A DNA stretch of 64,000 bases from Paenibacillus endophyticus (GCF_014192395.1 NZ_JACHXW010000027.1:44312-108311); one strand, 5' to 3'; shown: positions 53,022 through 61,946, counted from the stretch's first letter. Numbers and translations: made by a program. Notes: generated by a model not told the origin, from the letters alone.

Positions 53022-53897
53022 CTACGTTTTCCTTCGAAGCGTGCCTCTTTGCTCCTCGACCTCAATGAATACCGCCCGCTCATCCGGTTGATTGTTAGGC
53101 GTATGCATCGTGAGCATGAGGCGGTCATCCAATGTCCGGAACAGCATGCCATGCCCACCGTCCTCTGGGAACAGCGTCTCCTCATCTTGCGTCCACGGCC
53201 CCTCGATGCAGCCGCTATTCGAACGCGCAATGCCAATCGCATAGCCGTTCTTCGATCCGCTTGACCATAACATCAATAGATCGCCTGCTTCGTTCTTAAA
53301 TAGGAACGGACCATCCGTTACATATACGTCTTTGTTGTCGCCGCCCGCTACTGCCCAAGGCGCTTCTGAAGCCGAGAACAGCGTGATCGGTTCACCGATT
53401 GCTTCTTGAAGATCCAGCGTCAGCGGAACGGCGCACATTTTGCCATCTCGCACCTGTACCCATTCTTGGCAAAATACCATCCACGGCTTGCCGGACTCGT
53501 CAATGTGCAAAGTGCCATCTAGACATTCCCATTCCGCAGGTGTCACCGGTTTGCTGCTAAGCGGTTTATAAGGACCGGCTGGGCCATCCGCTATGAGCAC
53601 CTGCGTCGCGCGGCGTTTATCCTCGGACTTAAACGACGCAAACATATAATAGCTCCCGTTATAGGAGTACACCTCTGGCGCCCAGAAATGATGGTCTGCC
53701 CAGAAGCCTGGCTCCGGCCTGAATGCAGGAATAGGACCTTCCCATTTCTCCAAATCCGTGCTGCGATACGTATCGAACCCTGTTCCTGGCCCTGACCACA
53801 CATTCTGATCCGTCGTGCCGTATAAGTAATAACATTTATGCTGCTTGTCTACGAAAATAAACGGATCTCTCACTCGAATATCTTTCCGATGAACCAT
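53022..53897 (-). CDS. Glycoside hydrolase family 43 protein
   Basis: A 291-residue five-bladed beta-propeller enzyme without a signal peptide. The catalytic base Asp lies in IRVRDPFIF, the pKa-modulating Asp probably in ECLDGTLHID, and an acidic pair further on (GCIEGPW). HHFWAPEVYSYNGSYYMFASF and WVFCQEW-type strands are family-like. GH43 enzymes release arabinose, xylose or galactose from plant glycans. GAAGGAGAG precedes the ATG. No other plant-glycan gene is close by. Confidence 0.88.
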   Translation of the reverse strand: MVHRKDIRVRDPFIFVDKQHKCYYLYGTTDQNVWSGPGTGFDTYRSTDLEKWEGPIPAFRPEPGFWADHHFWAPEVYSYNGSYYMFASFKSEDKRRATQVLIADGPAGPYKPLSSKPVTPAEWECLDGTLHIDESGKPWMVFCQEWVQVRDGKMCAVPLTLDLQEAIGEPITLFSASEAPWAVAGGDNKDVYVTDGPFLFKNEAGDLLMLWSSGSKNGYAIGIARSNSGCIEGPWTQDEETLFPEDGGHGMLFRTLDDRLMLTMHTPNNQPDERAVFIEVEEQRGTLRRKT

Positions 53898-53932
53898 TGA
53901 ACAATCTCTCCTTCATTCTCTAGGTCTCACTC

Positions 53933-53978
53933 GAAAAAATACCCTGACAGAGCGCTAGCTTACTCTACCAGGGTATTG
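53933..53978 (-). terminator. Terminator after the KDPG-aldolase gene
   Basis: Stem AATACCCTG/CAGGGTATT with an inner partial stem. On the minus strand TTTTTTCG follows. It separates the aldolase gene from the GH43 gene. Confidence 0.8.
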
Positions 53979-53980
53979 AG

Positions 53981-54649
53981 CTAATTTTCTTTTGCTTCGC
54001 GATATGCCGCGATATACGCTGCTGCCTTCTGTTCGATAAGCGAGAAGTCTCCGGTTTTCACCGCATCCTTCGTTAGATCGGAACCAATGCCGACCGCCAC
54101 AGCTCCAGCCTTGACCCAGTCTTTCAGATTGTCCAGCGATACGCCGCCGGTCGGCATGACGTTCGCTTGAGGCAGCGGTCCTTTAATAGAAGGAATGACG
54201 CTTGGGGAATACAGGTTGCCAGGGAATAGCTTTACGATATCAACGCCGAGCTCAAGCGCGGTTTGAATTTCATGAATCGTCATTGTGCCTGGCAGAATCG
54301 GAATCGCGTAACGATTGCAAAGCTTGATCGTGTCTGGATTAAGAGCAGGAGATACGACATATTCGGCACCTGCCAGAATCGCTGCGCGAGCCGTTTCCGG
54401 ATCAAGCACCGTACCAACACCGATAATGGCGAAGTTGTCCGCTTCAGGCGATACATCGCTCGAGTACTCCTTCGATAGCTGCTCAATTGCCCGCAGCGCG
54501 AATGGAACCGTCATCGTAATTTCAATTGCTTTGATACCGCCTTTAATTGCGCGGCGCGACATTTCCACAACTTCCTCCGGCGAGTCCGCGCGCAATACTG
54601 CTACTACACCGGCTTCCGTCAACTGCTGCAGCACTCTAAGCTTTTTCAT
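53981..54649 (-). CDS. eda: Bifunctional 2-keto-4-hydroxyglutarate/KDPG aldolase
   Basis: A 222-residue class I aldolase that splits KDPG to pyruvate and glyceraldehyde-3-phosphate. The family's Glu and Lys are present: AIEITMTVPFA, GVGTVLDPETARAAILAGAEYVVSP, and VDIVKLFPGNLYSPS with the Schiff-base Lys. It ends with VMPTGGVSLDNLKDWVKAGAVAVGIGSDL. Start at 54649 (MKKLRV), with AAGGA 7 nt upstream. The genes for the usual partner kinase or dehydratase are not here. Confidence 0.93.
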   Translation of the reverse strand: MKKLRVLQQLTEAGVVAVLRADSPEEVVEMSRRAIKGGIKAIEITMTVPFALRAIEQLSKEYSSDVSPEADNFAIIGVGTVLDPETARAAILAGAEYVVSPALNPDTIKLCNRYAIPILPGTMTIHEIQTALELGVDIVKLFPGNLYSPSVIPSIKGPLPQANVMPTGGVSLDNLKDWVKAGAVAVGIGSDLTKDAVKTGDFSLIEQKAAAYIAAYREAKEN

Positions 54650-54747
54650 TCGCAAGTCCTTCTTCCTTTTATGTTCGTATTTGTTCGAAAATGTATCATC
54701 TATAACGCTCATTATATGTCGTTTCTACTATTTCTTCAATCCTTCTA

Positions 54748-55059
54748 CTACTTTGCGTAATCGATTTCTAAAAACGCTTCGACTTCTAGAGCCCAACGCT
54801 CGTTCACGAATTGCACATGCAGCGGATGCTCATTATAGGCGTCATAATCGGCTTGATTGGCGAATTCCATAGCAAAACCGTGGCGATAGTTATTTTTGGC
54901 ACTAACCTGCTTGTACACTTGAAAGTTTGTTACCGTTGGAATGGAAGTCAATATCCGCTCTCCATCTGCAAGAAACTGTGCTTCTTCCGCCGAACCCTGC
55001 TCATGCTTCAATGTAAAAATAACCGAATGCAAAATCCACTCTTTCGTTTGCGTTGACAT
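54748..55059 (-). CDS. Dabb-family stress-responsive A/B barrel protein
   Basis: A 103-residue small ferredoxin-like protein of the Dabb family. HSVIFTLKHEQGS at the start, NFQVYKQVSAKNNYRHGFAMEFA in the middle and YNEHPLHVQFVNERWALEVE near the end are characteristic. Dimers form an alpha/beta barrel; the role is unknown, though the family is often stress-linked. AGAAGAGGGAG precedes the ATG. Confidence 0.88.
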   Translation of the reverse strand: MSTQTKEWILHSVIFTLKHEQGSAEEAQFLADGERILTSIPTVTNFQVYKQVSAKNNYRHGFAMEFANQADYDAYNEHPLHVQFVNERWALEVEAFLEIDYAK

Positions 55060-55242
55060 TCAAATCGCTCCCTCTTCTACATGAATTCAAACTATCGTTT
55101 TAAAAATAACACAAACAAGCTTCGGAGTGGAGCGTTTTCATCCTAAAACTCCCGAATAACATACAATCAACTGTTTAGGTAAGTCGGGTTATGTTTAACT
55201 TACTGAAGAAAGACTAGCCAAAAACTAGGAGGTTGAGCATAA

Positions 55243-56142
55243 ATGTTTAGACGTATGGATGAAATAATGATTGAAATTCCTGATGTGGAGAAACCAGATC
55301 CTAACGCTGCAGCTGCGATACAAGAATTGCTCGGCGGGAAATTCGGGGAGATGTCGACGTTAAACAATTACTTGTTCCAATCCTTTAACTTTCGCTCAAA
55401 AGAAAAGCTAAAGCCCTTTTACGATCTGGTGATGAGCATTACGGCAGAGGAACTTGGTCACGTAGAGCTTGTTTCGCATGCCATCAACAAATGTCTGAGA
55501 GGCTCTACCGACTATAAAGAGCCAGATAAAACACCGCTTGGCTCCGTGCAGGATGCGCGTCTATCCTACCATTTCCTATCAGGTGCACAAGGGGCGATGC
55601 CATTCGACTCCATGGGCAACCCTTGGACTGGCGCCAATGTATTCAACAGCGGGAATTTAGTTGAGGATCTGCTGCATAACTTTTTCCTCGAATGCGGCGC
55701 CAGAACTCATAAAATGAAAGTATACGAAATGACGGACCACCCCGCTGCTAGAGCGGTTGTTGGCTTTCTTCTCGTTCGCGGAGGCGTACATGTCGTTGCT
55801 TATGCTAAGGCGCTTGAGATTGCAACCGGCGTTAACGTAACCAAACTCGTGCCGATTCCATCATTGAGCAACAAAGCTTTTAATGAAGCAAGAAAATATG
55901 AAGAAAAAGGCGTTCATACGAAGCTCTATACGTGGAGCGAGAATGACTTCACCTCGATTGACCAGATTTGGAAAGGGACGCATCCTGAGGACGATCTTCC
56001 GCTTGAAGTAATCCAGGGCTCGCCCAAAGGCTTTCCGATTCCTGAGGCTCCTGCTGTTGAGGAAGAGTTCGCGCCAGGCATTTCCGAAGAAGAATTCAAA
56101 GCGATTGCCAAGCGGCTTAAGATGGCTGGCAACATTAAATAA
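55243..56142 (+). CDS. Manganese catalase
   Basis: A 299-residue non-haem catalase. The di-manganese site has Glu in FGEMSTLNNYLFQSFNFRS, Glu-Glu-x-x-His in ITAEELGHVELVSHAINKC and Glu/His in NFFLECGARTHKMKVYEMT and RGGVHVVAYAKALEIA. The C-terminal tail (about 60 residues) is acidic. The protein is about the length of the bacillar YdbD/YjqC type, some of which are spore-coat-associated. AAAACTAGGAGG precedes the ATG. A hexanucleotide repeat array starts about 17 nt after its stop. Confidence 0.92.
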   Translation: MFRRMDEIMIEIPDVEKPDPNAAAAIQELLGGKFGEMSTLNNYLFQSFNFRSKEKLKPFYDLVMSITAEELGHVELVSHAINKCLRGSTDYKEPDKTPLGSVQDARLSYHFLSGAQGAMPFDSMGNPWTGANVFNSGNLVEDLLHNFFLECGARTHKMKVYEMTDHPAARAVVGFLLVRGGVHVVAYAKALEIATGVNVTKLVPIPSLSNKAFNEARKYEEKGVHTKLYTWSENDFTSIDQIWKGTHPEDDLPLEVIQGSPKGFPIPEAPAVEEEFAPGISEEEFKAIAKRLKMAGNIK

Positions 56143-56159
56143 TACATGCGGAAATAAAG

Positions 56160-56595
56160 TTCTAGTTGTGGTTGTGGTTTCAGTTACGGTTTCAGTTCAA
56201 GATCTAGATACAATTCCAGTCGCAGTTACAATTCTAGTTCTAGATACAATTCCAGTCGCAGTTACATCTACAGTAAAAATCCAGCTCTAGTTACAGTTTC
56301 AATTCAAGTAAAAATCCAGTTCCAGTTCCAGTTCTAGTTCCAGCCCCAGTCCCAGTTCCAGTTCCAGTTCCAGTTCCAGTCACTGTTCCAGTTCCAGCCC
56401 CAGTCCCAGTCCCTGTTCCAGTTCCAGTCCCTGTTCCAGTTCTAGTTCTAGTTCCAGCCCCAGTCCCTGTTCCTGTTCCTGTTCCTGTTCCAGTTCCAGT
56501 TCCAGTTCCAGTTCCAGTTCCAGTTCCAGTTCCAGTTCCAGTTCCAGTTCCAGTTCCAGTTCTAGTTCTAGTTCTAGTTCTAGTTCTAGTTCAGC
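56160..56595. repeat. Hexanucleotide CCAGTT microsatellite-like array, about 435 bp
   Basis: The first 130 bp are degenerate. The rest is (CCAGTT)n interrupted by CTAGTT, CCCTGTT and CCCCAGT variants. In-frame TAG in the CTAGTT variants breaks one frame, so it is not a coding repeat. It lies between the Mn catalase stop and the promoter region of the next gene. Confidence 0.93.
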
Positions 56596-56750
56596 AGAAT
56601 GTTAAAACCTAGAAATTATTACGCATTTCAAGCTATAAAAGCTTGGTCTCTGTACGGATGAATGCTATACTTGCAGCAGACGAAGAACGTCCTTATGCCT
56701 TTTTAATGGCTTAAGGGCGTTTTTTTATTCGGTTAAGGGGGTTTGTTGAA

Positions 56751-57419
56751 ATGAGTAGTTTTGAACAGTCATATGCTGAATTTTTGGAGATTCATGAAAA
56801 GCGTCGAAGCGGAGAACGCAAAGGAAGATTAGTGCGAGGACATGGATTTGCTGAGAAGCTGCTGCTTCAGAACGTATGGTGGCCGCTTTTTGGGGATTTT
56901 CATAATCTCCATCCCGAATATGAGGTTTATGATTGGAATCGAAAATCGCAGTTTCTCGATTTCGCTTTTCTCCCGGAATTCGGACGCTTTGGAATAGAAT
57001 GCGACGGTTTTCAAAGCCACATTAAAGATATGGATCGAGAGAAACATAGCTATGCGGTAAATCGAGATAACTTTCTGACCGGGATGGGCTGGAGAATGTT
57101 TCATTTCACCTTCGATGATGTCCAGCGGCGCCCTGAAATCTGCCGTATGCTGCTTCAACTATCTTTAGCCCCTCATCTCATTCGCGTTGATGCCCGCACG
57201 TCAATTAATTTGAAAGACCGAGAGGTGCTTCATTTAGCATGGTCATTAGGCCGCAAAATACGCCCCAAAGATGTTGAAAACCATTTCAAGATTAACTTTC
57301 GTACCGCACGCCATCGGCTTCATACGCTAGTGGAGAAAAAGCTTCTCCGTCCTGTTATCAACGGCAAGGACATTCGCTTTTATGAGCTCACTGAGGGCTC
57401 GTTGGAGAAGCTGCTGTAG
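56751..57419 (+). CDS. DUF559/PD-(D/E)xK nuclease-like protein with winged-helix tail
   Basis: A 222-residue protein. The N-terminal half carries a PD-(D/E)xK-like core: SQFLDFAFLPEFGRFGIECDGFQSH supplies Asp, Glu-x-Asp and a conserved turn, and DREKHSYAVNRDNFLTGMGWRMFHFTFDDV follows, as in DUF559 and Vsr-like nucleases. The C-terminal 70 residues (REVLHLAWSLGRKIRPKDVENHFKINFRTARHRLHTLVEKKLL) look like a winged helix. It may cut or repair DNA; the substrate is unknown. A long array of hexamer repeats lies on its 5' side and heptamer repeats begin about 5 nt after its stop. Confidence 0.72.
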   Translation: MSSFEQSYAEFLEIHEKRRSGERKGRLVRGHGFAEKLLLQNVWWPLFGDFHNLHPEYEVYDWNRKSQFLDFAFLPEFGRFGIECDGFQSHIKDMDREKHSYAVNRDNFLTGMGWRMFHFTFDDVQRRPEICRMLLQLSLAPHLIRVDARTSINLKDREVLHLAWSLGRKIRPKDVENHFKINFRTARHRLHTLVEKKLLRPVINGKDIRFYELTEGSLEKLL

Positions 57420-57423
57420 ACCG

Positions 57424-57515
57424 CTTATAGCTTATTTTATTTCTCATTTCTTATTTCTTATTTCTTATAGCTTATAGCTTATAGCTTATAGCTTATAGCT
57501 TATAGCTTATAGCTT
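57424..57515. repeat. Heptanucleotide TTATAGC tandem repeat
   Basis: A TTATTTC-rich lead is followed by about nine TTATAGC units. It begins about 5 nt after the nuclease-like gene's stop codon. Confidence 0.92.
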
Positions 57516-57539
57516 AGATCTAGCTGACTCGTTGCGCTG

Positions 57540-59055
57540 GCTATACTACGTTACAGTTTATACACTCTAATCGTCGTTTAAGTAACCTCGTTTTTGCTAC
57601 GCTGCAGTTTATGCAACAGATCTTCGCTTTTGTAGCCAGTTACTCGCTTAAAATGGGGTTTCTATTGTACTTTCTGCAACGTAGCCTCGTGTGATACCCT
57701 TCATGTGAGCTTTCTGTTGCAGAATGTGCAACGTAGCTTAGCAGCTTGCTCTTTTAATCTTTCCAGTGCAAAAAGTGCAACGTTAACTCACGATTTGCCC
57801 CTTTAGCTGCTTGCTTCAGTAAACTGCGACGTTAACTCACGATTTGCCCCTTTAAGCTGCCTGCTGCAGTAAACTGCGACGTTAACTCACAACTCGCTCT
57901 TTTTAGCTACCTGCTGCCATAAACTGCGACATAGATATGATTGATTGGCTAACCACTCAGCCACACCTATCCTTCTACCTCAGCTACGTTGCAGTTTATA
58001 CACTCTAATCGTCGTTTAAGTAACCTCGTTTTTGCTACGCTGCAATTTATGCAACAGATCTTCGCTTTTGTAGCCAGTTACTCGCTTAAAATGGGGTTTC
58101 TATTGTACTTTCTGCAACGTAGCTTCGTGTGATACCCTTCATGTAAGCTTTCTGTTGCAGAATGTGCAACGTAGCTTAGCAGCTTGCTCTTTTAATCTTT
58201 CCAGTGCAAAAAGTGCAACGTTAACTCACGATTTGCCCCTTTAGCTGCCTGCTGCAGTAAACTGCGACGTCAACTCACAACTTGCTCTTTTAAGCTACCC
58301 TTTGCAATAAACTGCAATGTTAACTCACGATTTGCCCCTTTAGCTACCTGCTGCAGTAAACTGCGATGTTAACTCACAACTCGCTCTTTTTAGCTACCTG
58401 TTGCAATAAACTGCGACATAGATATGATTGATTGGTTACCCACTCAGCCACTCCTACCTCAGCTACGTTGCAGTTTATACACTCTATTCGTCGTTTAAGT
58501 AACCTCCTTTTTGCTACGCTGCAGTTTCTGCAACAGATCTTCGCTTTTGCAGCAAGTTACTCGCTTAAAATGGGGTTTCTATTGTACTTTCTGCAACGTA
58601 GCTTCGTGTGATACCCTTCATGTAAGCTTTCTGTTGCAGAATGTGCAACGTAGCTTAGCAGCTTGCTCTTTAATCTTTCCAAAGCAGAATGTGCAGCTAA
58701 TGACTTGCTCTTTTAAGCTACTGGTTGCCATAAAGTGCAACGCTAACTCACGACCTGCCCCTTTAAGCTACCTACTGCAATAAACTGCAACGCTAACTCA
58801 CGATTTGCCCATTTAAGCTACCTACTGCAATAAACTGCAACGCTAACTCGCGATTTGCCCATTTAAGCTACCTACTGCAATAAACTGCAACGCTAACTCG
58901 CGATTTGCCCCTTTAAGCTACCTACTGCAATAAACTGCAACGCTAACTCGCGATTTGCCCATTTAAGCTACCTGTTGCAATAAACTGCGACGCTAACTCA
59001 CGATTTGCCCCTTTAAGCTACCTGCTGCAGTAAACTGCAACGTAGCTTCACAACT
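57540..59055. repeat. Higher-order repeat array with the same dyads as the array at 43.5 kb
   Basis: Three large copies, marked by CAGTTTATACACTCTA at 57554, 57992 and 58471 (spacings 438 and 479 bp), contain five dyads of the form RTTGYA-N5-TRCAAY in the same order. In the first copy the centres are near 57558, 57609, 57672, 57724 and 57773. The tail holds 50-bp units (TAAACTGC mark at 58781, 58831, 58881, 58931, 58981 and 59031) containing related TGCA-rich dyads. There is no ribosome site, and no frame is kept across copies. Confidence 0.93.
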
Positions 59056-59104
59056 TGCTCTTTTGAGCTCTTTATTGCAAATCGTGCATTGCAACCAAAA
59101 TCGA

Positions 59105-59245
59105 ATCAGTCAATTAAATAGTTAATTGACTAGTTAATCCAACAAATTATTAGTTAATTGAGTAATTAATTGACTGAATAGTTAGTTAACTGAATAGTTA
59201 GTTAACTGAATAGTTAGTTAACTGAATAGTTAGTTAACTGAATAG
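59105..59245. repeat. 16-bp tandem repeat (TGAATAGTTAGTTAAC), four perfect copies plus degenerate lead
   Basis: A lead of AATTGACT/AGTTAATT-type palindromic AT-rich motifs is followed by four 16-bp units. No gene. Confidence 0.9.
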
Positions 59246-59381
59246 TTCGCAAGGTTACTCGAGAGCGAACGGCACGCATGATTACAAGGGTTAGCTCACA
59301 AATCGAACATCCGAGGGTTTGTGAGCATATCCCCACCTAATGTAATCGCATATTTCAAAAATAAACAGGTTCGAGTTTGAA

Positions 59382-59408
59382 AACCCTGACATTATGCTGT
59401 CAGGGTTA
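59382..59408. terminator. Hairpin before the AlkZ-like gene
   Basis: Perfect 10-bp stem AACCCTGACA/TGTCAGGGTT with loop TTATGC, then ACTTCG. It may end transcription from the array or act as a leader hairpin. Confidence 0.55.
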
Positions 59409-59465
59409 CTTCGTTACAATTAAGCTAATCATGAATAAGAATCGGAATAAGGAGGTCCTGAACGT

Positions 59466-60599
59466 ATGCGTATACCCCCATCATTAAGCTCAAACTCTGC
59501 TGCTGCCCCGCTGATTAGCACAAAACAGCTAAACCGTGCTTTGCTGTATAGACAGATGCTGCTGGAGCGCTCCAGCGTAAGCGCTCTTGAAGCGATTGAA
59601 CGGTTGGCTGGCATTCAAGCGCAAGCTCCAACCCCGCCTTATTTTGCCCTGTGGACTCGGCTTGAGAACTTCCATTACGAGGGGCTGTCTAATCTACTAT
59701 TGGAGCGGAAGGTTGTACGTATCGCGCTAATGCGATCTACAATCCATCTGGTTAGCGCAAGCGATTGTTTGGAATTTCGGCCTGCGGTTCAACAGGTTTT
59801 GGAGAAAAGCCTGCAAAGCACGTATGGAAAAGAGTTGAGAGGCTTGGTACTTACAGCCATCGCCAATGAAGGCCGTCGGTTAGCCGAGGAAAAGCCCCGC
59901 ACCTACAATGAGCTCGGCAAGCTGCTCGCTGATCAGTGGCCTGAAGCTGCTCCTTCCGCTCTCAGCGCAATCATCCGAACCCTCGTCCCGCTTGTTCAAG
60001 TGCCGCCGCGCGGAATTTGGGGCTCCAGCGGCCAAGCTACGCATACATCCGCGGAGAGCTGGCTCGGCCATTCGCTTGCTCATGCACCTTCGATTGAACG
60101 CATGCTCCTGCGTTACCTCGCCGCTTTCGGACCAGCGAGCATCAAAGACATGCAGACATGGTCCGGCCTCAGCAAGCTTCGTGAAACAGTTGAAATGCTC
60201 CGTCCTAAGCTATGCACTTACACGGATGAGCAAAGCAATGAACTGTTCGACCTGCCGAACGCGCCTATACCATCAGAAGATACGGCGGCGCCTCCACGGT
60301 TCCTTTCTGAATTCGACAACATGCTGCTTTCCTATGCCAACCGCAGCCGTATCATCGCCGAATGCTACAAGCCGCTCGTATTTACCGTTAACGGCATCAT
60401 TCGTTCCACATTTCTAATCGACGGATTCGTATGCGGCACTTGGAGAATAGAACTATCACGACAAGCAGCAAGTCTTTATATTCAATCGTTTGAGAAGCTG
60501 GCTGCTGCCGATCGCGAGGCACTAGCTGCTGAAGGAGAGAAGCTGCTTGCATTCGCAGCTGCTTCCATTGCCTCCCGTACGATTATTTTCACAAAGTAA
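59466..60599 (+). CDS. AlkZ/YcaQ-like winged-helix DNA glycosylase family protein
   Basis: A 377-residue protein of the HTH_42 (winged-helix) family, which includes the crosslink-unhooking DNA glycosylases AlkZ and YcaQ/AlkX. The catalytic QxQ motif of this family is present as GIQAQAPTPPYFALW (residues about 50-64). RIALMRSTIHLVSASDCLEF, LRYLAAFGPASIKDMQTWSGLSKLRETVE and FLSEFDNMLLSYANRSRII are further shared segments. It probably repairs alkylated bases or crosslinks. GGAGG lies 10 nt before the ATG, and a 12-bp repeat starts a few bp after its stop. Confidence 0.85.
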   Translation: MRIPPSLSSNSAAAPLISTKQLNRALLYRQMLLERSSVSALEAIERLAGIQAQAPTPPYFALWTRLENFHYEGLSNLLLERKVVRIALMRSTIHLVSASDCLEFRPAVQQVLEKSLQSTYGKELRGLVLTAIANEGRRLAEEKPRTYNELGKLLADQWPEAAPSALSAIIRTLVPLVQVPPRGIWGSSGQATHTSAESWLGHSLAHAPSIERMLLRYLAAFGPASIKDMQTWSGLSKLRETVEMLRPKLCTYTDEQSNELFDLPNAPIPSEDTAAPPRFLSEFDNMLLSYANRSRIIAECYKPLVFTVNGIIRSTFLIDGFVCGTWRIELSRQAASLYIQSFEKLAAADREALAAEGEKLLAFAAASIASRTIIFTK

Positions 60600-60604
60600 T
60601 GGCC

Positions 60605-60695
60605 TAGATATCTATTGCTATATCTATTTCTATATCTTTTTCCATATCTATTGCTATATCCATTTCTATATCGATTCCTATATCGATTTCTATCC
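60605..60695. repeat. 12-bp tandem repeat (TATTTCTATATC type) between convergent stops
   Basis: Units of TATTGCTATATC, TATTTCTATATC and variants fill the space between the AlkZ-like stop (60599) and the aminotransferase stop (60690) and touch both genes. Confidence 0.92.
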
Positions 60696-61877
60696 GCCCA
60701 GATAGCCGGAAGACCGCAGAAAGCGGTCCATTCGATCCAACGCTTCTGTAAGTCTCGATACCGAGGATGCATATGAGCACCGAAGGAAACCTTCCCCGCC
60801 TTGCCCAAAAACATGACCAGGCACAGTCGCTACCCCTGCTTCAAAGAGCAGCTTTTGGGCAAAATCATCTGAGCTTAGGCCCGTATGCGCGATCGATGGA
60901 AATGCATAAAACGCACCTTTTGGCTCATGGCATGGCAACCCAATCTCCGTTAAACCTTGGACGAACATCCGTCTGCGCTGAGCATAGGACTCGATCATCA
61001 TATCCTTTTCCGCTAGGCCGTTCCGAAGCGATTCAATTGCAGCAATCTGGCCAAGAGTCGGCGCGCACATCACGGTGTATTGATGAATTTTGAGCATGGC
61101 TGCAATCAGCTCCTGATGTCCGCATGCGTATCCGATCCGCCAGCCTGTCATCGCAAAAGCCTTCGAAAAACCGCTGATGAGCAGCGTCCTCTCCCGCATT
61201 CCCGGCAGTGAAGCGAAGCTTGTATGCTTCTCTCCGTAAGTCAGCTCCGCGTAAATCTCATCTGAAATAACGATCAGGTTGTTATCCTCCACCAACTTCG
61301 CAATCGGCAGCCAATCCTCATACTGCATAATCCCACCTGTCGGATTGTTAGGGTAGTTGATAATAAGCACCTTAGAACGCGAAGTAAGCTCCGCCTTTAG
61401 AGCCTCTGCCGTAAGTTTAAAATGGTCCTTCGCGAACGTTTCCACCTCGACGACCTTCCCGCCATTCAGCTGCGCGATCGGAGAATACGCGATATAACTC
61501 GGAACGGGGACGAGAATCTCATCACCAGGACCAATCAGCGCCCGCAGCGCAAGATCGATTGCTTCGCTTCCGCCAACGGTTACGAGGATCTCGCTTGCCG
61601 GTTCATAGTTCACCTGGAAGCTATTATGCAGATAACTTCCTATTTCCTCTCTCAATTCAAGAAGACCTGCGTTAGGCGTATAGGAGGTTCTCCCCATTTC
61701 GAGCGACCTTACGCAAGCTGCTCTCACATGTTCAGGTGTAACGAAGTCAGGCTCACCTACGCCAAGCGAGATAATATCCTTGTTTCCTTCCGCTAAGCTG
61801 AAAAACTTACGAATGCCCGAAGGCGGGATTTGCTGTACGATCGGCGAGATCTGATCGCGCATGGACCATGCTTTCAT
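60690..61877 (-). CDS. Class I/II pyridoxal-phosphate aminotransferase (probable alanine transaminase)
   Basis: A 395-residue fold-type I aminotransferase. ISLGVGEPDFVTPEHV, SYTPNAGLLELREEI, VTVGGSEAIDLALRAL, NYPNNPTGG, LIVISDEIYAELTY and the PLP-lysine segment LLISGFSKAFAMTGWRIGY are all visible, with an Arg near the C-terminus (FLRCSYASS). The family includes AlaT, AspC and aromatic transaminases. An alanine-type T-box leader lies directly upstream, so I infer it makes alanine (B. subtilis AlaT/YugH is an analogue). GGGGG lies 7 nt before the ATG. Confidence 0.9.
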   Translation of the reverse strand: MKAWSMRDQISPIVQQIPPSGIRKFFSLAEGNKDIISLGVGEPDFVTPEHVRAACVRSLEMGRTSYTPNAGLLELREEIGSYLHNSFQVNYEPASEILVTVGGSEAIDLALRALIGPGDEILVPVPSYIAYSPIAQLNGGKVVEVETFAKDHFKLTAEALKAELTSRSKVLIINYPNNPTGGIMQYEDWLPIAKLVEDNNLIVISDEIYAELTYGEKHTSFASLPGMRERTLLISGFSKAFAMTGWRIGYACGHQELIAAMLKIHQYTVMCAPTLGQIAAIESLRNGLAEKDMMIESYAQRRRMFVQGLTEIGLPCHEPKGAFYAFPSIAHTGLSSDDFAQKLLFEAGVATVPGHVFGQGGEGFLRCSYASSVSRLTEALDRMDRFLRSSGYLGG

Positions 61878-61907
61878 CTTTTTTCCCCCTAATTTAGGCT
61901 GCTGAAA

Positions 61908-61946
61908 AACAAAAAGAGACCCATCCCTATAAAGGGACGAGTCTCC
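61908..61946 (-). terminator. T-box terminator before the aminotransferase gene
   Basis: Stem GAGACTCGTCCCT/AGGGATGGGTCTC and U-run TTTTTGTTTTT. It overlaps the T-box, so it is formed when tRNA-Ala is charged. Confidence 0.88.

Noticed and set aside
58511..58783. 90-residue open frame with CSFCN/CTFCN motifs
   Set aside because: Product of dyad repeats read in one frame; no ribosome site and no continuation in the other copies.
60482..60814. Arg/Asn/Tyr-rich repeat peptide on the minus strand
   Set aside because: Shadow of the 12-bp intergenic repeat and the two neighbouring genes.
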